From Verrucomicrobiales bacterium (lineage in GTDB: Bacteria > Verrucomicrobiota > Verrucomicrobiia > Limisphaerales > UBA11320), in the NCBI GenBank assembly GCA_016793885.1, contig JAEUHE010000163.1:1-53521 (forward strand): 53,521 nucleotides of DNA. Reading direction: 5' to 3'. Position 1 is the first letter of the stretch. Each line of letters begins with the position of its first letter. A model generated the notes under the pieces. The model was not told the DNA's origin. It saw nothing but the letters and a program-made list of their open reading frames with translations, and did no database searches. Positions 42,526-50,620 of this stretch are shown piece after piece. Both the position numbers and the translations under genes were made by a program.

Positions 42526-42891
42526 TCAACCGGGCTGCGACTCGGATTCAGCTTCCCCGCCAGACGCAGCGTCCTCGCGGTTGGCCGCGGCAACTTGCTC
42601 CGGAGTCAGCTTGATCACCTCGTCGCGCATTTCCTTGCCGGGCTTGAACTTCACCACCGCCCGCTGAGGAATGGGAACGTCTTTTTCGGGGGAGTTTGGG
42701 TTCCGCCCTACTCGCGCCTTGCGTATCTTCACTTCAAAGACACCAAAGTTGCGCAGCTCCACTTTCTGACCTTTCGCCACCGATTGGGCGATGTAGTCGA
42801 GGGTTTTTTGAACCACATCCAGCACTTGCTGCTGAACCAAACCCGTTTCTAAACTGATCCGAGTAACAAGGTCGCGTTTCGTTAATGACAT
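42526..42891 (-). CDS. HU/IHF family DNA-binding protein
   Basis: 121 aa from MSLTKRDLVTRISLETGLVQ. Histone-like fold: helical dimerisation half (QQQVLDVVQKTLDYIAQSVA) and the beta-arm region FGVFEVKIRKARVGRNP, followed by VPIPQRAVVKFKPGKEMRDE. The arm sequence with ARVGRNPNSPEKDV is IHF-like rather than strict HU. A 20-residue acidic/Ser tail is extra. A GTG codon 6 bases upstream (42897) is an alternative start. It bends DNA and probably affects many promoters. Its own terminator is at 42463. Confidence 0.93.
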   Translation of the reverse strand: MSLTKRDLVTRISLETGLVQQQVLDVVQKTLDYIAQSVAKGQKVELRNFGVFEVKIRKARVGRNPNSPEKDVPIPQRAVVKFKPGKEMRDEVIKLTPEQVAAANREDAASGGEAESESQPG

Positions 42892-43080
42892 ATCCACAGG
42901 TGGTTGAATTTCCCACAGCCCGAACGTCGACTCCGTGTTTAAGGTGCTTTCGCTGAACGGTCAAGCGCGATCATCAGGGAATCTGAAGCTCCCCAGAAGC
43001 CCCACCGACCCAAAAAGTCCGTTTCCGAATTGAAACCACGCCTCCCGCCTCCTATCTTGTTGCCTCGGACGGAGCTCCTC

Positions 43081-45117
43081 ATGCAATTTGCGCGACCGGA
43101 CATTCTATGGGCGATGGCACTGGTGATGCCGCTCCTGATTGGGTTCCTTTGGTGGACCTGGCGGGAGCGCCAAAAACTGATCACTCAGTTTATACAAGCC
43201 CGACTGCTACCAGCCCTCACGGTCGGGGTTTCCAAGCCCCGACAAAAACTGCGCCTCATCCTGCTGAGCTCGGCGGTGGCCCTGACGCTCATCGCTTTAA
43301 GTCGGCCGCAGTGGGGTTTCGGTTATCAAGAGGTCAAACAACGCGGGCTCGACATCGTGATCGGCATCGACACCTCCCGAAGCATGCTGGCTGAGGACGT
43401 CCCCCCCAACCGACTCCAGAAAGCCAAGCTGGCGGCCCAAGATCTGCGGCAGCTCGCCAAATCGGATCGCATGGGATTGGTAGCCTTCGCGGGCTCGGCG
43501 TTCTTGCAAATGCCCATGTCTCTGGATGAAAACGCATTTCGTCAACATCTGGAGGCACTCGACACCCGCCTCTTGCCCCAGGGGGGCACCGCGCTGGCCG
43601 AGGCCATTCAAACCGCGCGCACCGCTTTCAAAGAGGCCGGCGAAGAAAACCACCGAGCACTCGTGCTCTTTACCGATGGCGAAGATCACGATGGCCAAGC
43701 CATCGAAGCAGCCGCTCAAGCCGCGAAAGAGGGACTGGTGGTCTTTACCATCGGGCTCGGGAGTCCCAACGGGGAACTGATCCCGGTGCGCGACGCCAAG
43801 GGCCGGGTCGACTTTATCAAGGACGAGAATGGCAATGCCGTGAAGTCGCGGCTGAACGAGAGCCTGCTCCAGGACATCGCCAAAGCTGGTAAAGGGTTTT
43901 ACTTGCACCTGGCCGGAGCGGGAGGGATGGAGATGCTCTACGAGCGAGGGTTGGCACCGCTGCCCAAGCGCGACCTCCAAGCCACGCTGATGCGGCGCTA
44001 CTTCGAACGTTTCCAATGGTTTCTAGCTGCGGCCTGCCTGCTGCTAATCGCTGAGTTGTTCATCCTGGATTTCAAGCCACCCGCCCGGCGACGGGAATCA
44101 ACCGCCACATCTCCCGCGACCTCCCGCGCGCCGCTAGCAACCTCCGCCACGATGGGCGTCCTGCTGCTGTGCGCCATGACCGCCTACGCCTCCCCCTCCA
44201 GTGCGCGCCGCGATTACGAGGCCGGCCGATTTAAGGATGCCTTGAGCGAGTATGAGAGCCTGCTCGAGAAGAAGCCCAAGGATGCGGCCCTGCGCTACAA
44301 TGCCGGGGCTGCGGCGTTCCAAGCCGGGAAGCTTCAGGATGCCGCCGAACACTTTGGATCGGCGTTGGCGACTCAGGATCCCCAACTTCAGCAACGCGCT
44401 TACTACAATCTTGGCAATACTCAATTCCGACTCGGGGAGGACGCAGGCGAACCGGACAAAACCCAAAAGATGTGGGAGCAGTCCATCAACAGCTACGAAA
44501 CCGCCCTCAAACTCAACCCTCAGGACGCCGATGCCCAGCACAATCTCCGCTGGGTGAAAGAGCGACTGGAGGAGCTTAAAAAGCAACAGCAGCAGCAGCA
44601 AAAGCAGGATTCGGATTCCAAGGACAAGGATGAGCAGAAGAAGGACGACCAGGAAAAGAATCAGGATCAGAAAGACAAGAATTCCAAGAACGACCAGAAC
44701 CAGGACCAAAAGCAGGACCAGAATCAGGAAAAGTCCTCCCCAGAGAAAAAAGATCAGGACCAGGCCAAGCAGGATTCCTCGCCCGAGGACGAGTCTGCGC
44801 AGAAGGACAAACAGGAATCTCAGAAACAGGAATCCAATCAAGAGGATCAGAAAGAAGGCCAGGAAGACCAGAAGTCCGCGCAGGACGAGCGGGACAAAAA
44901 GGATGGTGCCCAACCCAAGCCAGGCCAGCGCGGCATGACCAACAACCCTTCCGCCACTCAACCAGAAGGCGGCAACCCCATGTCCGGTCAACCCCTCCAG
45001 ATGACCCAGCGTGAAGCCATACGCTTGTTGGAGGCACTGCGATCCGAGGAGAAACTCTTCCTCCCGCCCCCTCCCCAGAAGCCCCGCAAGAATCAGCGTC
45101 AGCTCAAAGATTGGTGA
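43081..45117 (+). CDS. VWA-TPR protein (BatB/BatC-like fusion)
   Basis: 678 aa from MQFARPDILWAMALVMPLLI, with a Shine-Dalgarno GGAG 9 bases upstream. Two N-terminal membrane helices (about 10-27 and 57-75), then a VWA domain with the MIDAS DTSRS at 97-101, GGTALAEAI and FTDGEDHDG. A third membrane segment (WFLAAACLLLIAELFILD) follows, then TPR repeats (AGRFKDALSEYESLLEKKPK and NLGNTQFRLGED). The last 190 residues are a long low-complexity run of Lys, Asp, Gln, Glu and Ser (about 500-620), then a conserved tail (QREAIRLLEALRSEE). BatA/B/C proteins belong to the MoxR-Bat aerotolerance system. Here B and C seem fused. No MoxR ATPase is in the window. Confidence 0.85.
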   Translation: MQFARPDILWAMALVMPLLIGFLWWTWRERQKLITQFIQARLLPALTVGVSKPRQKLRLILLSSAVALTLIALSRPQWGFGYQEVKQRGLDIVIGIDTSRSMLAEDVPPNRLQKAKLAAQDLRQLAKSDRMGLVAFAGSAFLQMPMSLDENAFRQHLEALDTRLLPQGGTALAEAIQTARTAFKEAGEENHRALVLFTDGEDHDGQAIEAAAQAAKEGLVVFTIGLGSPNGELIPVRDAKGRVDFIKDENGNAVKSRLNESLLQDIAKAGKGFYLHLAGAGGMEMLYERGLAPLPKRDLQATLMRRYFERFQWFLAAACLLLIAELFILDFKPPARRRESTATSPATSRAPLATSATMGVLLLCAMTAYASPSSARRDYEAGRFKDALSEYESLLEKKPKDAALRYNAGAAAFQAGKLQDAAEHFGSALATQDPQLQQRAYYNLGNTQFRLGEDAGEPDKTQKMWEQSINSYETALKLNPQDADAQHNLRWVKERLEELKKQQQQQQKQDSDSKDKDEQKKDDQEKNQDQKDKNSKNDQNQDQKQDQNQEKSSPEKKDQDQAKQDSSPEDESAQKDKQESQKQESNQEDQKEGQEDQKSAQDERDKKDGAQPKPGQRGMTNNPSATQPEGGNPMSGQPLQMTQREAIRLLEALRSEEKLFLPPPPQKPRKNQRQLKDW

Positions 45118-45214
45118 CCTTAAGGATCATTACCCTGTTCTTGCCATCCCCGTGGCCAAAATACCTGAATGTTTTCCCTCAGCCGGAACGCGAATCGGAT
45201 TCTACATTGGGGCT

Positions 45215-46837
45215 ATGATTGGTTTGAGAGCTTCTCGATCAGGAAGGATCGGCTGGCTGACGCTGCCTCTGCTCATCGCCCTGAGCCCCTGGACGGCGGG
45301 TAGCGCGACCCGGCCGGCCTTCGCAGACGTGAGTGAGCGATTGGGGCAGGTTCCGGGCACCGCCACGACTCAGCCTTCCAGCAAACCGTCGAACTCATCA
45401 GAACCTCGAAGCCCAGTCGGCCCCGGCATCACCTGGTTCGATGCAGACGGAGATGGTTGGGAAGATCTGATCCGGAGTGGAGCGCACGAGGGCGGAGTGA
45501 GCATCCTGCGGAATAACGGTACCGGCGCCTTTGTTCAGTGGATTCAATCTTCCCTGGCTGGCACCGAGGATGAATACATCGCCACCCTAGGCTGGGAAGG
45601 AGACAGCCCGTCAAGACGCTGGCTGGCTGGGACTGCCCACCGGAGAATCACCTCGCCGCAGCCCACTCGAAATCATATCTGGCTGCTGCAGAATCCAATG
45701 GAACGCGGAGCAGTCCATCCACTTCAGGTTCTGCCCCAAGCCACGAACGTCGCGGGGCCAATGGCCATGGCCGATATCGATCTCGATGGCCACCTTGACC
45801 TGTTCATCGGGGGTGGGGCCCGCTCGACCAAGAACTCAGCTGCTTCTCCCGCGCGGCTGTTTCGCGGCACGACCAACGGATTCACCATCGATCCGGACAA
45901 CGATCTTCGACTGGCAAGAGTTGAGCGGGTGTCAGGTGCCACGTTCGCTGACTTGAACGCGGATGGCCGCCCCGATCTCGCGCTTGCCGTTGAGTCAGGC
46001 TCGATCCGCGTCTTTCTCAACGAGCACGGCCGACTGATGGACACCACCTCGGCTTGGGGCCTGGATAAAACCCCAGGAGAATGGACCAGCATCGCCACCG
46101 GCGACTTCAACAGCGATGGATCCCTCGACCTCGTCGTCGGGGGCCGGAAACCACCTGGGGGAGGCATCGGCACCGAGTCCAGCGTCTTCCTAAATCGTCA
46201 GGGCCAGCTTCATCGAATACCGCTCCCTGGCGAGGCCCAGTCGTCGACAGCGTTCGGCCTGGTGGTTGCGGACCTAGACGGAGACGGCGTGACCGATCTT
46301 TTCCTAGCCCCGGTCTCGGCCGACACCACTGCTACTGCTCCAGCGGGGCCGCTCAATGCGACTGCCGGGCTGGCACTCTTGGGTCTTGGAGCAGGAAAAT
46401 TTCAGGCACTGACCGCCGAGGCGAGCGGCATATGTTTTCGCGGCGAGCCGAGGGGAGCTGCGGCTAGCGACTTCGACGCGGACGGGAAAGTCGACTTGGC
46501 GGTGGCTTACGCTTCGGGTGCGACAGGCCTTTTCAACAATCTGACAGGGCAGTCTGGACTGCGGGTCTTCCTGAGGATAAACCGACCGGAAAGATGGGCG
46601 GTGGGAGCAGTGGCTCGAGCGATTTATGCCACCGGCGAAATCGGTCCCGCCTGGGAAGTGCGGGTCGGCGGAGGATATTACTCTCAGGACAGCCCGATTC
46701 TCCTCCTGGGTAAACGCAGCCAACTCGCCTCTCTGTGGGTCCGTTGGCCTGGGGGCCATGTCACTATCGTCAAGGTGCCGCCTCAGGCCCGGGACTTGCA
46801 GGTGGACCCGCTTGGAGTGGTCAAGGTACTGCGCTGA
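45215..46837 (+). CDS. Secreted FG-GAP/VCBS repeat protein (UnbV-like)
   Basis: 540 aa from MIGLRASRSGRIGWLTLPLL, signal peptide to about residue 28. Six calcium-loop motifs of the FG-GAP type are spread along it: DADGDGWEDL, DIDLDGHLDL, DLNADGRPDL, DFNSDGSLDL, DLDGDGVTDL, DFDADGKVDL. They build a seven-blade-like propeller. The C-terminal part (GLRVFLRINRPERWAVGAVA and YYSQDSPILLLGKRSQLASL) looks like an ASPIC/UnbV domain. Function is probably binding at the surface or periplasm; no catalytic site is seen. The frame is open upstream to 45011, inside the Bat-like gene, and the Met at 45215 gives the signal peptide. It is followed 62 bp on by the kinase gene. Confidence 0.85.
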   Translation: MIGLRASRSGRIGWLTLPLLIALSPWTAGSATRPAFADVSERLGQVPGTATTQPSSKPSNSSEPRSPVGPGITWFDADGDGWEDLIRSGAHEGGVSILRNNGTGAFVQWIQSSLAGTEDEYIATLGWEGDSPSRRWLAGTAHRRITSPQPTRNHIWLLQNPMERGAVHPLQVLPQATNVAGPMAMADIDLDGHLDLFIGGGARSTKNSAASPARLFRGTTNGFTIDPDNDLRLARVERVSGATFADLNADGRPDLALAVESGSIRVFLNEHGRLMDTTSAWGLDKTPGEWTSIATGDFNSDGSLDLVVGGRKPPGGGIGTESSVFLNRQGQLHRIPLPGEAQSSTAFGLVVADLDGDGVTDLFLAPVSADTTATAPAGPLNATAGLALLGLGAGKFQALTAEASGICFRGEPRGAAASDFDADGKVDLAVAYASGATGLFNNLTGQSGLRVFLRINRPERWAVGAVARAIYATGEIGPAWEVRVGGGYYSQDSPILLLGKRSQLASLWVRWPGGHVTIVKVPPQARDLQVDPLGVVKVLR

Positions 46838-46899
46838 ATCGTCCGAAATCCCGCTCGCGTCTCGAGTGCGGGAAGGCTAGGTTGTGTTCCGATTGCAAC

Positions 46900-49800
46900 A
46901 TGCTGGTTCACATTAATAAACCCTGGAAATCGTTTTGGGGCATCCTGAGTTGGATGGCTGCGGTTCTGCCCTGCCTGGCCGCACCACTCACGCTGACCTC
47001 CCCACACCTCAGCAAGAACTACATTCTGCGATTGTGGGAGGACGAAGATAAGTTCCCGCGCATCTCCGCGCGTTCCCTGGCTCAGACTCCTGATGGCTTT
47101 ATCTGGGTGGGAACTTTCAGCGGACTTTTCCAGCTCAACGGCACGACTCCTTCCACTCGAATTCCCCTTCCCAAGGCCGGCAGTGGAGAGGAAGGAGCCT
47201 GCATTTCACTGCTAGGCGACCAGCAGGGTCGCCTGTGGATCGGAACGGAGCATTCCCTGCTGCGCAAGGATGGAGCAGCCTGGACCACCTTTCCCAAAGG
47301 ATCGCAATGGGAGGGAGGGATGGTATTTTCTCTGAAGGAGACGGCCGACGGCACGGTGTTTTTTGGGACGTCCGAAGGAATTTACCGGGTCACTCCTCAG
47401 GGTCCCGAGCGAGAAAATGTGGCGCCTCGCGGCACCAATTCACTCGGAGCTTGGATCCTGGCGGTGGATCAGTCGAACACGGTCTGGGCTCGAGTGGATG
47501 ATCAACTCATCCGCCGCGATAGGGACCGCTGGATCACCGTCCCCGGCTCAGCGACTGGACCGACCCACTACAGCGGGATCGCTGCCTCCAAACGAGGCGG
47601 CGTTTGGGTGTCCGAGCGACATCGGCTCACACGGCGAATGGGAGAGTCTGTCCTCGAGGAGTATGGATACCCGGAAGACTTTCGAGACGATCTGGTTACC
47701 ATCCTGGAAGATCGTCGCGGCCAAGTCTGGGTCGGCGGTTTTGCGTCCGGGCTCTTGGTCCTCCAGACCAACGGACACGCCCAACGCATCCTCTCGCGAC
47801 AAGGTCTGCCGCACAACCATGTCGCCTCCATGCTGGAGGATGTGGAGGGAAACATCTTTCTAGGCACCGGGAGAGGGGGATTGCTTCAGCTCACTCCCAG
47901 ACGAGTGAACATGCTGTACGCGGACAACCCCGACCCCAACGACAGTCAAATCACGGCGGTTAGCAAAAATCCGAAAGGCGAACTGGTTTTCGCCACCGCG
48001 AACGGCGAAGTGTTCGCCAGCGAACAGGGCGAAAAACGGCTCCTGTGCCGACTCGGTGAACGACAAACTCTCCGATCTCTGCTGTGCACCCGCGAAGGTG
48101 AAATGTGGCTCGGGACGGAGGCGCACGGAATCCTACGGTTTAAGGAACAGGAACAGCTGCCATCGCTGAACCTGCCTCTCGAGAACACCCCTATACTTCT
48201 GCTTCACCAAGATAGCCTCGGATCGATCTGGATCGGCACCGAGGCTGGCAACCTCAAACTCGATACACCCACCGCACCCCCACGGAGACTCCAGGAGCTC
48301 GACCACGAAACCTTGATCGGAGTGGCCGAAGTTCCGAATCAAGGCACCTTCGTGGCGACCCGAACCAACCTCCGCCTGATCGAAAACGGCCGATTCAGGA
48401 TATTGGACCTGGCCGAAGCTGGCCCCGACCCGAGGTTCATCGCGCTCGCAGCGGATCCGGAAGGAGGGGTGTGGCTGTCCTTGAACGAAGGCGGGCTCCT
48501 CTGGCGACGTTCCGATGGGACGGTGTATCGATTCGACTCGCGCCAAGGATTGCCGGAACTGGGTCTGGAAGCCCTCTTGTGGGATGACCATGGGCGCCTC
48601 TGGACGGGTACCTCCATAGGCTTGGTTTCTTTCGAGCTGAGCCGGCTCAAGTCAGTGGCCTCAGGAAAGGAACGGCTGCTGCTGCCCTTGCGCCTCACGC
48701 GTGAAGACGGATTGGCGAGGAACAATGTCATCGCCTGGGCGCATCCAGGCTCGGTCAAGAGCTCCTCCGGACAAGTCTGCTTCGCAACCATTCAAGGAAT
48801 CGCCTCAATCGAAACCGGTTCTATCCACATCATGACCAACAAGGCGGAGGTCATCCTGCAATCCATTGAGGTGGATGGACAGCGATTGCCCCCGTCCCGG
48901 GAAACCCTGATTTTCCCCCCCGGCACCCAGCGTGTTCGCATTCACTACACCACACCCACGTTTTCCGCACCTGAACGCGTGCTCTTTGAATATCGCCTCG
49001 CCGAGCCGGCGGCAAAATGGCGTTCGGCGGGCGACTCCCGGTCCGTCGAGCTGCTCCCGATGGGCCCAGGCAGCCACCGAGTGGAAATTCGCGCCTCGAA
49101 CGGCGATCAAATTTGGAGCCAATCCACCGCCGAGATCTCCTTCACCATCCGACCTTTCTTCTGGCAAACCTGGCTCTTCCGTATCCTCGTGGGCCTCGTG
49201 ACCATGACCTCCATCGGAGCCTGGGTTTGGGCCTATCAATACCGACGCAATCAGGAGGGCACCGAATCCTTGAGGCGCGAGAAGATGCTGGCCGAGGAGC
49301 GCACTCGCATGGAGCGTCAGCTGCGACAGTCTCAGAAGATGGAGGCTTTGGGCACCCTGGCGGGTGGTATCGCCCACGACTTCAATAACATTCTGACCGC
49401 CATCTCAGGAAACACCCAGCTCGCCATCAGCGATCTACCATCGGATCATCCAGTGCAAGTCAGCCTCGCCGAAGTCAAACGAGGCACGCGGCGCGCCGCT
49501 GATCTCGTCCGCCAGATTCTGACCTTCAGCCGGCAGGAGAAGCAGACGCTGGAGTGCATTGCGCTGGAGCCCATCGTCACCGAGGCGCTTCAACTCCTGC
49601 GAATCAACATCGCACCCAGTATCCACATCGAAACACGCTTCACTCCGGACTCCCCACTCATTCTCGCGGACCCCTCCCAGATCCATCAGATCATTCTCAA
49701 CCTGGGCACCAACGCCGCTCAAGCCATCGGACGCCGCAGCGGCTTGATCCAGTTCGAGCAAACGGTGGTGGACTCGCCGATCCCACCCCAAATCAAAGAG

Positions 49801-50475
49801 GATGAGGAGGTGCAGCCCGGCCGGTTCCTCTGCCTCCGGGTCAAGGATACAGGCAGCGGTATGGATCGGGAAACCATGGAGCGGGTCTTCGACCCCTTCT
49901 TCACGACTAAAGGCCCCAATCAAGGCACCGGTCTTGGGCTTTCGGTGGTACATGGCATCATGCAAAGGCTGGGTGGCAGCATTCATGTGGAAAGCCAACT
50001 CGGGCTAGGCACGACCTTCACCCTGCTCTTCCCAGTCGCTCTGCGCCAACCGAGCCTGACGCCGCCCGCTCCCATCGAACTCCGCCAAGGGCACGGCGAG
50101 CAAATTCTGGTGGTGGATGACGAGGAATCCATCGTGTTCCTCACGACCCGGATTCTAAAAAAACTCGGCTACCGCTCCCGCGGGTTTCGCAGCCCGGAAG
50201 AGGCCCTGGCCCAGTTCAAGTTCAAGCCTTACGACTATGCTGCGGTCATCACGGACCTCTCGATGCCCAACCTCTCCGGTCCTGATCTCGCCCGGCAGAT
50301 CTTGATGATCCGTCCCGATATTCCCATCATCCTCACCACCGGCTACATCAGACCCGAGGAGCAGGACCAGGCGGAAGCCACGGGCATCAGGTACATCCTG
50401 CTCAAACCGAACACGGTGAGTGAAATGGGCCAGGCCCTTTCATCGGTGCTGCAGCCCCAGACGCAGGCATCCTAG
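46900..50475 (+). CDS. Hybrid histidine kinase with periplasmic propeller sensor
   Basis: 1191 aa from MLVHINKPWKSFWGILSWMA. After a signal segment come two-component-regulator propeller repeats (about 40-680), with IWVGTFSGLFQLNG, LWIGTEHSLLRKDG and VWVGGFASGLLVL-type motifs, and a Y_Y_Y domain (HYTTPTFSAPERVLFEYRLA). One membrane helix (WLFRILVGLVTMTSIGAWVW, about 757-776) precedes a HisKA with LGTLAGGIAHDFNNILTAIS (H826), HATPase_c (NLGTNAAQAIG, DTGSGM, GTGLGLSVVHG), and a receiver with ILVVDDEESIVF and D1119 in VITDLSMPNLSGP and LKPN. This is the classic hybrid two-component architecture that senses polysaccharide breakdown products in Bacteroidetes-like systems, but lacks the AraC output. 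A separate regulator is needed. Its ligand is not known. Confidence 0.92.
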   Translation: MLVHINKPWKSFWGILSWMAAVLPCLAAPLTLTSPHLSKNYILRLWEDEDKFPRISARSLAQTPDGFIWVGTFSGLFQLNGTTPSTRIPLPKAGSGEEGACISLLGDQQGRLWIGTEHSLLRKDGAAWTTFPKGSQWEGGMVFSLKETADGTVFFGTSEGIYRVTPQGPERENVAPRGTNSLGAWILAVDQSNTVWARVDDQLIRRDRDRWITVPGSATGPTHYSGIAASKRGGVWVSERHRLTRRMGESVLEEYGYPEDFRDDLVTILEDRRGQVWVGGFASGLLVLQTNGHAQRILSRQGLPHNHVASMLEDVEGNIFLGTGRGGLLQLTPRRVNMLYADNPDPNDSQITAVSKNPKGELVFATANGEVFASEQGEKRLLCRLGERQTLRSLLCTREGEMWLGTEAHGILRFKEQEQLPSLNLPLENTPILLLHQDSLGSIWIGTEAGNLKLDTPTAPPRRLQELDHETLIGVAEVPNQGTFVATRTNLRLIENGRFRILDLAEAGPDPRFIALAADPEGGVWLSLNEGGLLWRRSDGTVYRFDSRQGLPELGLEALLWDDHGRLWTGTSIGLVSFELSRLKSVASGKERLLLPLRLTREDGLARNNVIAWAHPGSVKSSSGQVCFATIQGIASIETGSIHIMTNKAEVILQSIEVDGQRLPPSRETLIFPPGTQRVRIHYTTPTFSAPERVLFEYRLAEPAAKWRSAGDSRSVELLPMGPGSHRVEIRASNGDQIWSQSTAEISFTIRPFFWQTWLFRILVGLVTMTSIGAWVWAYQYRRNQEGTESLRREKMLAEERTRMERQLRQSQKMEALGTLAGGIAHDFNNILTAISGNTQLAISDLPSDHPVQVSLAEVKRGTRRAADLVRQILTFSRQEKQTLECIALEPIVTEALQLLRINIAPSIHIETRFTPDSPLILADPSQIHQIILNLGTNAAQAIGRRSGLIQFEQTVVDSPIPPQIKEDEEVQPGRFLCLRVKDTGSGMDRETMERVFDPFFTTKGPNQGTGLGLSVVHGIMQRLGGSIHVESQLGLGTTFTLLFPVALRQPSLTPPAPIELRQGHGEQILVVDDEESIVFLTTRILKKLGYRSRGFRSPEEALAQFKFKPYDYAAVITDLSMPNLSGPDLARQILMIRPDIPIILTTGYIRPEEQDQAEATGIRYILLKPNTVSEMGQALSSVLQPQTQAS

Positions 50476-50620
50476 GCTGCCCCCCCGGCCTAAAATCGGA
50501 CATCGACATCGCCGGCGAGGTCGCTTTAATCCTCCCCGTAACCTGTCACAACCAAACCTCAGAAAATGCGCCCCAACCGGTCGCGGTTTCGATCCAAGGG
50601 AGCGTGTTTGACCCGCAAGC

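Noticed and set aside
44134-44991. 285-aa minus-strand ORF with many Leu/Val runs, looking like a membrane protein
   Set aside because: It is the shadow of the Lys/Asp/Gln/Glu-rich tail of the VWA-TPR gene on the other strand; its hydrophobicity arises from the antisense of those codons.
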